NCBI RefSeq assembly: GCF_001659605.2 | Contig: NC_035176.2 | Span: 28,018,716-28,082,715 of the forward strand | Reading direction: 5' to 3' | Length of the DNA stretch: 64,000 nucleotides | Origin: Manihot esculenta | Lineage: Eukaryota > Streptophyta > Magnoliopsida > Malpighiales > Euphorbiaceae | Part shown: positions 11,561-22,919 of the stretch, piece by piece | How positions within the stretch are numbered: the first letter of the stretch is position 1 | Layout of the letters: every line of letters begins with the position of its first letter | Made by a program: the position numbers and the translations under genes | The notes under the pieces: model-generated | What the model saw: the letters and a program-made list of their open reading frames with translations, nothing else | The model's database searches: none | What the model was told of the DNA's origin: nothing

Positions 11561-13215
11561 CATTTCCATTTCGCCCCAATAATACACTAATTTCAGCAAC
11601 ATCGTGAAATTATGACCTTACATGAAACAATCCCAATTGAAGTTATTATTTTAAACTCTACATAATGCTCAAACTATTCATATCTAATATGCAGTAGGGT
11701 TATTAAATAAAAAAATTATAATATTTACAATCATTTATATTTATATCAAATATTTTAAATTTTAAATAATAAAATTAAATTTTTTCAATTTATCACAATT
11801 ATGACTAAAAAAAATTACTAAAAAAGATTAGATAAACCTTATACAAATTAATGGTAAATTATAATATAATTTTTAAAATTCTATTTAAATAATAAAATAA
11901 TTCTTAAATATATATTATTATTACAATAACATTATTTTTTATTAATTTCATTATTTACTCTATATGACTGACGTTATTTTATTAGTTTCATTACTCACTC
12001 TATATTTTTACTTTTATATAATATTATATATATTAATAAAAAATTAAAATATAAAAAATTATAATTTAAAATATATAATATTTTATTTTATTTATAATAT
12101 TATTAATAGGAAGTAAATTTTTTTAAATATAAAAAATAGATACATAATTTATAATATTAAGTATAAATATTTAATAAAATATTTTAAGATACATATTTTA
12201 TATAATAGAAATTTATTTGTAATAAATATTTACTAATATAATATATTTAATATTATAAAGAGTTGTTACACGTAGATTATTAATAAAAGATAATAGATAA
12301 CACTTCATTTATTTAAAATTCAATATAAAATAGCTTTAATATTTATTCAATATAATATATTTAATATTAAATACCAAATTGCATAATTTCAGTTTTTTTT
12401 ACCTAATTATAATTATATTAAATTACTTGATCATGGGCACAATTATATCAAATTAGAACTAGCTTGCATCATTGCATCACTTTTTATCTAATTTTATGTA
12501 ACTATGGTTACATGAAATTACTTGACTATGAGCTGTTACTTAATTCAGGCTTCATATTAATAATGTAAAGATAAAAAATTAAACAGTAAAATATATATAC
12601 AATATTCCGACTACATAATTTTACTATATCCGTCTCATAATTGATAATTATTGTTTAAATTATATTTATTAGAATAATTAATAATAGCACGAAGATTCAA
12701 TTTTTCTAAAACAGAGTAAGTTTTTGATAAAAAGCTGAGAACTGAAGTGTTTTTTTTTCTTGCTAAAATCGAATATGATCACTTAACCTTATCACGTGAC
12801 TTTAACAGAGATAAAATCCGATTGATTATCTAAATGCCTTTTTGGATATTCTTCAATCTTTCATTTATTTAAGAAAGATAAAAAACAGATAAATAATCGT
12901 CAGTTTTTAAAAAAATTAAAGAATTTCTTAAAAATTCTATAATATCTATTCGTTTATTTTTTTTTTACAGATTGTCAAAACTTTATATGGGTTTGAATTC
13001 TACTAAGAACTCCATTAAAAATCAGAAATTATTGAAAATTGTTGAAGAAAGAACAAGTGGGACATGACATTTTTTTGTTATTATTATGTAATATTAGGAA
13101 TAGTGTTAGTTTCATCCTCAAACAGTCATATTCATAGTCGATAGTTTTTAAATTTTAGCATACATTAATAATATATGTATAAATAAAACAAACACTTTAT
13201 TTCTTGTCCTTTGTG

Positions 13216-13225
13216 TGTATATAGA
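13216..13225 (+). promoter_or_regulatory. TATA-like box of the carotenoid dioxygenase gene
   Basis: GTATATAGAC lies about 40 bp before the predicted start codon at 13262. The spacing would give a very short 5' UTR, so the site is plausible but not decisive. Confidence 0.35.
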
Positions 13226-13261
13226 CGTGCTTCTGCTTCGTCACAATCCAAGGCAACAGGT

Positions 13262-16200
13262 ATGGCTTCTTCATTACATTCTGCATTTCAACTGAATTGC
13301 TGTCTGCAAAAGTCTTCCTTGTCAGACAGATTCTATCATTTCAAAACCACTCATCTCTCCTCTTTTGTCAAGGTATAGTAATTTTCACTTCTTTCTCCAT
13401 AACCCTGTCGGGATATCGATCCTCGTTCAATTATTAATGCTTGTAGTAATTTTGTTTTCGGTAGCAGCCGCCATTTCCCAGAGAGTTGCAGCTGCTTCGT
13501 CTGCAAATTGATCATGTCTCCAAAACCTTCAATAACACTTCTCTAAAACTATTAGATGCTTTCGTTGATTCCTTTTTCGAGTTCGTCGATCAGCCACTAC
13601 TTCCATCGCAGGTACAATCAGTTAATTTTCCAACATTTGCGTTGTAGATTTTGTTTCTCAGGCTTATATGTTCAATCACTTGCAGAGCAACTTCGCTCCG
13701 GTGGATGAATTGAAGGAAGCCATTGTGGTTGACAGCATTGAAGGGAAGATTCCATATGATTTCTCGGAAGGCGTCTATGTAAGAAACGGTATGTCTCCAA
13801 CACAGCCACTTCGATAATATTTAATATAATTTGACTATTAGCTTAAAGAAAGTATTACAGAGGACGTAAGTGTCAGACATGGGTGCATTGGCTCAATGGA
13901 TGACTTTTTTGGTAATTTTGATTGTTAAGGACTGGTGTAAGCGACAAATTCTTGCTTAGATTCATTTCATTATGGATATAAAATATAACTATCTGAATTA
14001 TTTTATATAAAAATTATATGATTAGATAATTTTTTTCTCCGCTTTAACGTAGTAAATATGAACCAGTCATTAATTGAGATGGTGAGAAGCCCGATGCATT
14101 GAGAAGTCCAATGCATTTCGTTCTGTGCGTCGGAAAACTCTAAGATTCGCCAATTTTGGCAAGTGGGTTGTCCTAATTTAGAAGCTCAATCTGTAGATAT
14201 GTAATTACAGGACCAAATCCTCTATTCGGAGGGCTGAAATCAGCCACCTCCATGTTTGGGAAGTCGAGCCACATCTGGGTAGAAGGAGAAGGAATGCTTC
14301 ATGCTTTATATTTTGACAGAGCTACTGATGGAAGCTGGACTGTTCTCTACAACAACAGACATGTCGAAACTGAAACTTTCCAGCAAGAAAAACAAAGAAA
14401 CAAACCATCTTTTCTTCCTGCAATTGAAGGCAATTCAGCAGCAATATTATCAGCTTACTTGCTAAATCTGGTGGGCACGTACTGATCCCAAATTCAACGT
14501 TTCACCGCATCCCAAATTGCGTTATTATGACAAGATAATCTAACTAATTAATATCTTTTTGCCTGGAAATTTAGCTTCGGTTTGGGAAAGTTAACAAGTA
14601 CATTAGCAACACAAATGTTTTTGAGCATGCTGGGAAGTTCTACTCTGTTGCTGAAAATCATATTCCTCAAGAAATTGACATCTTCACCCTTGAAACTTTA
14701 GACAATTGGGATGTCAATGGATCCTGGAATCGACCTTTTACTAGCCACGCTAAGGTTCTTGTCTTCAGACAATTGAAAAATATTACCAATTTGATCTGAA
14801 GTTGTTCTAACGTTGTCACTTGGGTTTGCAGAGAGCTCCAGGTTCAGGGGAGCTGGTTGTGATGGGGGTGGATGCTAAGAAACCTTTCATGGAATTGGGT
14901 GTAATTTCTGGTAAAAATTGCTACTTTAGAACAAATTTTGCACTACCATGTAATTGTGTGATCCTCTTTTTAATGCATCAGCTTCCAATATTTTCAGCTG
15001 ATGGAAAGAGAATGGTTCATAAAGTGGATATCAAATTGGAAAGATGCACCCTCTGCCACGACATTGGAGTTACAGAGAGGTGAGTTAAAACATTGTCTAC
15101 TTCTTTAGTTGTTTTCTCTGTAGCCTTAGTTTGCTAAAGAGATTCTGTGTTTCCAGGTACAATCTGATCTTGGATTTTCCATTAACCTTGGACATACACA
15201 GACTCCTTACAGGAGGCCCGTGAGTACATATCCTTGGACTTCATCTGTGTAATAAGGGGAAAAAAAGATTATTATTTCTTTTAATATTCAAGGTTGATAT
15301 GCATGCATGCAGGTTAATAAAGTATAACAAGGAAGATTATGCAAGGATTGGGATAATGCCTCGATACGGTGAAGCAGACTCGATGCGGTGGTTTGAGGTT
15401 GAACCAAATTGCACGTTTCATATCCTCAACTGTTTCGAGGATGGTAATGAGGTAACCCTTATAGAGAAATATTTTTAGAATATCAAATTAAAGGGTATAA
15501 CAAAATATCCAGATTTGTAGGTTAGCAAATGCCTTTTTTGATAAATAAAATATAATTATTAATTAAAAAATATTAAAAAGTGTTATAAAAATAAAAATAT
15601 AATTTTTAAAAATAGTGCAACGCACCACTTAAAATTATATTTTTTTACACTGTTTTCTAATAAAAAGTACCATATAATCATATTCATTTTCATTTTCATT
15701 TTAGAGTGAGTGATTTAATTTATGTTTGTTATAGAAAATAGATATGTTGATATTAAAAGTGAATATGAATAAATTTGTTAGTTGATTCATCTCAATAATT
15801 GTATAATTATAGACTTAATAAAAAGATTTTCTATAAATATGTTGTGATTTCTATTGTAATATATATAAAAATATTATTTTTATAAATGGTATGAGAGTCT
15901 TTTGAACAAAATTTAAATTTCTTTTCCCTTTATTCTGTTTGGAGACTTAGTACTCCATGTGTTCTGTTCTTTTAGGTCACCCTGATAGGATGATATTTGT
16001 TTTTCATAGCCTGCCCAAAAAGAATGTCAGCGACGCTGTCCTGAAGAGCCGACAACTGTCTGACTAGCGAGTGACCTTCACATGCTGCAACTAATTTCTG
16101 ACGCTATCTCACTCGTTGATGTGTAGAGGCGCGTCACTTGTCTACCTGTGTTTCGATCACTAGAGATGGATGTGCCGTGCCCCTTAACTTTTTAAGATTA

Positions 16201-19200
16201 TCTAGGGATATTTAGATAATTTTTTCTTAATTTTAAATAAATAAAAGAAAATTTATTATTAAGTTTTTAAATTTTCAAATAAATTTTTAATTTATTTCTA
16301 TTTGAAAATTATATAATTAAAATACCTTTATATTTTATAAAATTAAATTCTTTTACCCTTTTATAAAAAAAAATCAATTAATCTATATTAAATACTTATA
16401 TTATTTACTTCATATAATTTTAACTATACATATTATTTAATATATATAAATTTAAATGTATATACTATTTAGTTTTATTGAATGAAGCTAAAACAAAGTG
16501 ATTAACAATTATTTTAACAAACTATTAAATAATTTAATTTTATAGAGACATCCTACTGGAGTGATTTTGATACATGAAACAAACTAATGAATTTTCAAGT
16601 TATACTGATACAAACTAATAAATTTTTTAAAAATAACTTTGAGAATAATTATTTTATAAATAAAACTACAACCCAAACACTATTTTGATATCGACAATTT
16701 TGCGTTTTTTATTCTTTTCCAATCCATAAAATTTACTTCTAATATAAGGTTTCAATTTAAGTGTACTATTTTTTTTTTCAAACTACTTATAAAATTAGTG
16801 TTCACTCATTGTCTAATTTATTTTTATACACTTATCTTTTATTATTATAAAGTGATAGTTAGTTTTGTTTATTTATATTTATGTGATTGAAATTATATAT
16901 TAAACTTTTAATTTATGAAAATAAAATTTAAATTAAAAAAAAGAGTAACATAGTAATGGTTAGATTATTTAATGAGTTTAATAGGTTTTATTCATATGAA
17001 TTTTTTTTTATTAATTTCATCACAATTTTAGAACTTTGTTTTTAATATATACATTGTAGGATCGAGCACTTACCATAGCGTAGCAAGTCCAAACGCCATG
17101 ATTCAAAGGGATCTGAGCTCCTGGCCCACTTGATCAATAATCCCCTCTCCCCAGCACCTGCTAGGATTCGGAACCCATGACTTTGGCTCTAATACCAATT
17201 GTAGGAACGAGCGCTTACCATCATGCCAAAAGCTTGTAGGATCAAGCGCTTACCACCATGCCAAAAGTTTAAACTGTTAGCAGAGGTGCAATTCCAATTC
17301 TTTATAGTTTAGCAAGCCCAAATACTATGATTCAAAGGGATCTGAGCAGGACGCTAGCCCACTTGACAAATATATATATATATATATATATGCATAAATT
17401 TTTTTTCTGAAATGAATAAAATTTGACGTTGTACTGACAAAATAAAATTGAGCCCTTTTGATTTAAATTTCTAGATCCATCACTGCCAATCACCATCACC
17501 GGTGTTGCTCGAGGTCCTCTCTTCAGTTCTATAGTCAGTTTGCCGCTTGGATGTTTGTGGAGGTGTTTTTGGATTGGATTGCATTTTGGGTACTGTTCAC
17601 TCCTGGTACTATTCACATCCCTTTTTTTCCCATGCCTTCTGTTGCCTTTGATTTGGGTGGACTAGTTTCATGGTTGAAATTAAAAATACCATAACTAACA
17701 TGATTCTTGTGATGCTAAAATCACAGAACATAAATTAAATGGATCTAATTTTCTGGATTGGAGTAAGACTATCCGTATTTATTTACAAAATATCAGAATA
17801 AATGATCACCTTATCAAGGATCCTCCAATTGATAACACTAGGAAAGATTAGATGAGGAATGATGCTCGATTATTTTTGCAGATCCAAAATTTCATTCTTA
17901 GTGAGATAATCAGTCTTATTAATCACTGTGAATTTATTAAAAAATTAATGGATTATTTGAAATTTTTATACTCAGGCAAAGACAATATTTCTCGTATTTA
18001 TGAGGTGTGTAAGACGTTTTATCGGGTTGAGAAACATGATAGAACTCTGACCTCGTATTTTATATTCTTTCTGACTCTAAAATGTCATCGTTATATGATG
18101 CTTTTACTCGGATGTTGCGTACAAAATCTTCCTCTCTAGTTATTCCACATACCACTAGTGCCCTTGATAGCCACAATGACAGTGGCAGACAGAATAACAG
18201 AGGTGGGAACAAGGGAGGTTTTAATGGTAGTAAAAGATCTCAATGTGGTGGCGAAGCAGTTCCTACTTCTGACTTCGGTGGAATCATTTGTTATTACTTC
18301 TGTGAACCTGGACACACTAAGAAGACATGTCTAAAACTTCAGAATAAGAATTAACACTCACAAATGGCGCACATGACAATTGAGACTTCTCCTGATTAGC
18401 GTATTTTAATATCTACAGATGAATATGCACAATTCACTCAATACCAGACATCTCTAAAATCCTCTAATTCTCCTATCACTACAATTGCTGAGTCAGGTAA
18501 CTCTACTGCATGCCTTATGTCTTCATCCTCAAAATGGATTATTGATTCTAGTGTTATTGATCATATGTTCAGGTAATTCTACCATTTTATCCAATCTTAA
18601 GTCTCATACATCGTCTTCTTATGTTACTCTTGTTGATGGCTCTAAATCTTCTGTCATGGGTTCTGAACATGTCAACTTAACACCTTCACTTTTTGTATCC
18701 TTTGTGTTATGCCTTTCTAAGTTCTTCTTTAATTTGCTTTTCGTTAGTAAACTCACTCATGCACTAAATTGTTGTGTCTCATTCTTTCCTGATCATTGTG
18801 TGTTTCAGGATCTTTCGATGAAGCAGATTATTGGTAGAGGACGTGAGTCAGAGGGTCTTTACATCCTGGATTAAAAAATACCTAGATCTTTTGCATGTTC
18901 AATGAGTTTTACTCTTTTTGATGTTCATTGTCGGTTGGGGCATTCTTCCCTCTATACTTTAAAAAAATTATGTCCACAGTTTCAATCTTTATCTGTTTTA
19001 GATTGTGAGTGGAGTTAATTTGCCAAACATTATCGTTTACCTCCAATGTCTCGAGTCAATAAATAGGCTTCGTTCCCTTTTGAGTTAGTACATTCAGATG
19101 ATTGGAGTCCTTGTCCTATTGTATCTAAGTCTAGCTTTAAGTACTTTGTTACTTTTATTGATGATTTCTCTCGCACTACTTGGTTATTTTTAATGAAGAT

Positions 19201-22200
19201 TCATTCAGAATTATTCTCTATTTTTTATGCTTTCTATGTTGAAATCTAAACTCAATTTAATATTTCTATTTGAATATTGCAAAGTGATAATGCTAAAAAA
19301 ATATCTTTCTAGGGAATTGTAATCTTATTTATCACAAAAATGGATTCTTCAACAATCTTCCTAAGTTGACGCTCCTTCATAGAATCGGATTGTCGAACGA
19401 AAAAAATTGATATTTTTTTGAAGTAGCCAGACCTCTCTTATTCCATATGAAAGTCCCTAGATATTTTTGGACTGATGCTGTATCCATTGCTTATTTTTTG
19501 ACCAATTGCATGTCTTCCTCCGTTCTTCATAGCGATATCTCTTATAACATTTTATTTTCCACTAAATCTTTGTTTTCTATTGAACCATGTATCTTTGAGT
19601 GTATTTATTTTATTCGTGATGTTCGTCCACAAGTTACTAAATTGGAGTCCAAATCACTCTAATGTGTTTTTTCTGGCTACTCTTGGCTTAAAAAAGGGTA
19701 TCGTTATTTTTCTCCTAATCTTAATCGATATATTGTGTCTACTGATGTAACATTTTTTGAGTCCACTTCATTCTTTTTACCATCATCTGTTTATGGCACA
19801 CAGGGGGAGGAAGACAACCTTTTAGTATATATTGTTTGCTCTTTGTCTCACCCTTAGAATCTTCCTGCACCTTCCGCTCATGTGCCAGGTCGCCCTCCTA
19901 TTTTTCATGTTTGTTCCATATGCATAGAGGCTTCTTCATCGATAGATCTCGTCTCGATGGATCTCGTCCCCACCGATCCGTCACTGTTTGACTTGGATCT
20001 GCCCATTGCCCTTCACAAAAGTAGACGTACTTGTACTCATCCTATTTCATCTTTTGTTTCTTATGATAAATTATTCTCTTCTTCTCGTTGTTTTGCCACT
20101 GCTTTAGATTCTATTTTAATCTCCAAAACTATTATCGAGACTTTATCTTGTCATGGTTGGCATGCTGCGATGAAAGAGGAAATAATACCCCTAGAAACTA
20201 ATGGTACTTGGGAATTTGTGTCCTTGCCTCCAGGAAAATGAGCTATTGGGTGTAAGTGGGTGTTTGCGATGAAAGTAAACATTGATAGATCTGTTGCTCG
20301 CCTCAAGGCCTATTTAGTAGCTAAAGATTATGCTCAAACTTATGGAGTTGACTATTATGATAACTTCTTTCCAGTTGCCAAGCTCGCATCTGTTCGATTG
20401 TTTATTTCCTTGGCAACTATACATGATTAGCTTTTGCATCAACTGGATATTAAAAATACTTTTCTCTATGGTGACCTTAAGAAAAAAGTTTATATTAAGA
20501 AACTACCTGATTTTGTTGCTTAAGGGGAATTAGGCAAGGTTTGTAGACTTTAAAAATCTCTCTATGGCTTGAAACAGAGTCCTCGGGCATGGTTTGGCAG
20601 GTTTAGTAAGGTGGTCTAACAATTTGGTATGCAGATGAGTAAGTATAATTACTCAATATTTTTATAGAAATTCTGATAGTGGAGTAATTCTGCTTGTAGT
20701 ATATGCGGATGATATTATTCTCACAGAAAGTGATGTTGCTGGCATTATATCTCTAAAAGAATTTCTCAAAACACAGTTTCATATAAAGGATTTGGGTATC
20801 TTGAAATATTTTTTAGACATTAAAGTTATGCGGTGTAAGAAATACATTTTCTTATATCAAAGAAAATATATTCTTGATCCTGAAATGTATAGAAAATTAG
20901 TTGGCAAGCTGAATTATTTGACGATGACTCGTTTTGTATTGCATATTCACTGAGTGTGGTGATTTAGTTTATGTTTTCTCCTACTGTTAATTAGTGGAAT
21001 GCTTTGGGACAGATTTTTTGCTACTTAAAAGGGGCTCCAAGACGTAGCCTCTTCTATGGTAACCATGGGTACTCAAACATTGAATTTTTTCTGATGCTGA
21101 TCGGGTAAGTTCAAAAGTTGATAGGAAATCAACCATTAGATATTGTGTTTTTGTGGAAGATAACATGGTCTCATGGAGAAATAAAAAATAAAATGTGGTC
21201 TCTCGTTCTACTGCTAAATTTGAATATTGTGTTATGGCACAAGCCATATGTGAAGTCTTTTGGGTGCGTCAACTGTTAGAAAAGGTTGGATTCATAAATT
21301 CGGTGCCTACTAAGTTGTGGTGTGTTAATCAAATAATTATCTACATTGTCTCTAATCCAGTATTTTATGAGAGACCAAACATATCGAGATTGACTGCCAT
21401 TTTATTCGTGAAAAGGTTCAACAAAAAATAATTTCAACAGAGCATATCAGAATTGGAGAACAATTAGGGGTTATATTCACTAAAGCTCTAAATGGGACTA
21501 GAGTTGACTATATATGTAACAAGTTGAGCATGATTAACATCTATACTCTAACTTGAGGGGAGTGTTATAGGAAGTATGTATGTTGATATATGAAGTAAAT
21601 ATGGATAGATTTGGTAGTTGTTTGATCTTAGGAATTGTATGATTATAACTTGATAAAAGGATTCATTTCCTTTCGTTTCTAGATAAGTATTTTATGTATA
21701 AATATATTGTAATCTCTATTGTAATATATACAAGAAATATTACTTTTCTACGGTGTTAAAATAGTATCTCATGATATGACTTAATTCTACATCAAATTTT
21801 CTGATGACGTTTGTAAATTGTCGTTGTTTACTATTATGATAATAATTGAATCATAAATTTTGAAATGAAAACTTGATGAAAACATATAGTAATTTTTTAT
21901 ACTTTTCATTAAATTAAAATTCTCACAAATATATATTGATGGGTTTGCATGCTATTTGAATATGAACAGGTGGTAGTGTGGGGATGTAAAGCTCTTGATT
22001 CAATCATTCCAGGACCTCATCTGGGCTTGAATAAGTCCGAGTGGTTTTCAAGAAGGTTTAGGCATAGAGAATCAGATTCTAACACAGGTGAAGATGGATC
22101 ATTGTTTTCTCGCTGCCATGAATGGCGATTAAACATGGAAACTGGAAATGTCAGAGAAAGATATCTTTCTGGAACCGAATTCTCCATAGATTTTCCAATG

Positions 22201-22797
22201 ATCAATGGAGACTTCACTGGACTTAAGAACAAATATGGCTACACACAAGTTGTTGACTCTGAGGCCAGCTCTACTTCAGGTGATAATTATTTATCAGTTG
22301 TGTTCTAACCCTGACGATTTATTTATGTTGTTGCTTAAAGTAGTTGATTATTTCAGGCATGGCAAAATTTGGAGGTCTAGCGAAAATATACTTTGAAGAA
22401 ACAGAAAGAGATAACAAATTTGGTGAACTGATAAAGGTGGAATATCATATGTTGGAGAAGAACACCTTCTGCACCGGAGCTGCTTTTGTTCCTAAAAGAC
22501 CAAGTCTTGAAGAAGATGATGGTTGGCTCATCACTTTTGTTCATAATGAAGATTCTAATGTTTCTAAAGTAAGTTCATAGTTTGTAGCTGCAGGAAACTA
22601 ATCATATCTTTATACTATTCCTGATGCATTTGCTTTTATTTTGTGTGTGTGTGTGTGTCTCCATGCAGGCTTATATAATTGACACAAAGAAGTTTACCAG
22701 TGAACCAGTTGCCAGAATCACACTGCCTTGCAGAGTTCCATATGGTTTTCATGGAGCTTTCATGCCAATCCCATTCTCAAACGTGAAAAACCCATGA
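13262..22797 (+). CDS. Carotenoid cleavage dioxygenase, CCD1-like
   Basis: A non-haem iron dioxygenase of the carotenoid oxygenase family, which splits double bonds of carotenoids or apocarotenoids. I resolved 12 exons with GT-AG junctions in frame: 13262-13372, 13468-13611, 13686-13788, 14211-14470, 14575-14754, 14832-14910, 14998-15079, 15157-15219, 15313-15451, 21970-22279, 22357-22568, 22669-22797; total 603 aa. The four iron-binding histidines are present: His264 (TSHAK), His313 (LCHDIG), His377 (FHILN) and His589 (YGFHGAF). The many introns argue against intronless NCEDs and intron-poor CCD4. The sequence is CCD1-like and could belong to the zaxinone synthase-related clade; that placement and the substrate are inference. 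The N-terminus (MASSLHSAFQ) is Ser-rich and might be a plastid transit peptide. Intron 9 is 6.5 kb because of transposons, but all exons look intact. An AATAAA signal lies at 22910-22915. Confidence 0.88.
15727..15885 (+). repeat. 5' LTR of the intron-9 Copia element
   Basis: It starts TGTTATAGAAAATAG and aligns by eye over its length with the 3' LTR at 21563, with numerous substitutions and a short deletion. It is immediately followed by a primer-binding-site-like sequence. Confidence 0.65.
16235..16655. repeat. Possible foldback/MITE relic
   Basis: The left side contains TTATTATTAAGTTTTTAAAT and the right side AATAAATTTTTTAAAAATA with GAGAATAATTATT, roughly in inverted order. The interior has TTTATAAAATTAAATTCTTT, also seen in the foldback element at 49795/59097. 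The boundaries are uncertain. Confidence 0.3.
17057..17367 (-). mobile_element. TRIM-like miniature LTR element with tRNA-Met primer site
   Basis: Two direct repeats share TGTAGGATC(G/A)AGC.CTTACCA at their start and ATGATTCAAAGGGATCTGAG plus GCCCACTTGA at their end (17057-about 17131 and 17234-about 17365). The first has lost its middle. Between them about 70 bp include TTGGCTCTAATACCA (about 17185-17199), the reverse complement of a TGGTATTAGAGCCAA primer site, directly against a TGTAGGA repeat start at 17201. That is the layout of a minus-oriented TRIM: LTR, primer site, tiny interior, LTR. A partial third LTR start lies at 17201-17233. No coding capacity. Confidence 0.55.
17369..17391. 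repeat. (AT)n microsatellite
   Basis: An uninterrupted AT dinucleotide run of about 22 bp directly follows the right repeat of the TRIM-like element. Confidence 0.85.
17700..21556 (+). pseudogene. Copia gag-pol relic in CCD intron 9
   Basis: The domains follow Copia order, broken by many stops and frameshifts. Gag has LNGSNFLDWSKTI (about 17740) and an altered CCHC knuckle, CYYFCEPGHTKKTC (about 18287-18330), with three rather than two residues between the first cysteines. Protease remnant WIIDSS (about 18537). GAG-pre-integrase with CRLGHSSL (about 18930). Integrase core with LVHSD (about 19087) and FVTFIDDFSRTTW (about 19147-19185). Reverse transcriptase with LETNGTWEFV (about 20190) and the catalytic YADDIILT (about 20702-20725). 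RNase H with SRSTAKFEYC (about 21200). It cannot make a functional protein. Confidence 0.8.
21563..21752 (+). repeat. 3' LTR of the intron-9 Copia element
   Basis: It begins TGTTATAGGAAGTATG after a purine-rich tract and ends near TACTTTTCTA. It is clearly related to 15727-15885 but heavily diverged. The right edge is approximate. Confidence 0.6.
22640..22659. repeat. (GT)n microsatellite in CCD intron 11
   Basis: A GT dinucleotide run just upstream of the CCATGCAG acceptor of the last exon. Confidence 0.8.
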
Positions 22798-22919
22798 GAG
22801 ATTTACAAGTTTTCACGGAAAGCTGTGAATACCCCCATCCCTGATCAAACAGAATCACTGTAAATTTCATTTCTCATGCACCTCTTCGTAATGTTAAAGA
22901 AATGCAAATAATAAAGCTC

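Larger units (their letters stand above)
8015..13215. other. Long intergenic AT-rich region
   Basis: No gene is supported. The minus-strand frame at 8757-9164 (135 codons) lies in a less AT-rich block (about 8830-9150) but has no recognisable motif. Two SINE-like relics lie at about 9920-10010 and 11470-11560. The block 11030-11210 is less AT-rich and may be a decayed repeat. The rest is simple AT-rich sequence with many short inverted repeats. Confidence 0.5.
15727..21752 (+). mobile_element. Degenerate Copia retrotransposon in CCD intron 9
   Basis: A diverged LTR pair frames the element: 15727-about 15885 and 21563-about 21752. Both start TGTTATAG, share TATGTTGATAT, and end with the TCTATTGTAATATAT region. 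Right after the 5' LTR, TGGTATGAGAGT (about 15888-15899) matches the initiator tRNA-Met primer site TGGTATCAGAGC with one change. A purine tract CTTGAGGGGAG precedes the 3' LTR. The element is in the same orientation as the host gene. Many stops and frameshifts plus LTR divergence show an old insertion. Between the 5' LTR and gag lie extra insertions, including a TRIM-like element at 17057-17367. Confidence 0.8.

Noticed and set aside
17150..17200. tRNA gene suggested by GGATTCGGAACCC and GGCTCTAATACCA
   Set aside because: No cloverleaf can be formed, and the CCA-like end is a retrotransposon primer-binding site (complement of tRNA-Met) in a TRIM-like element.
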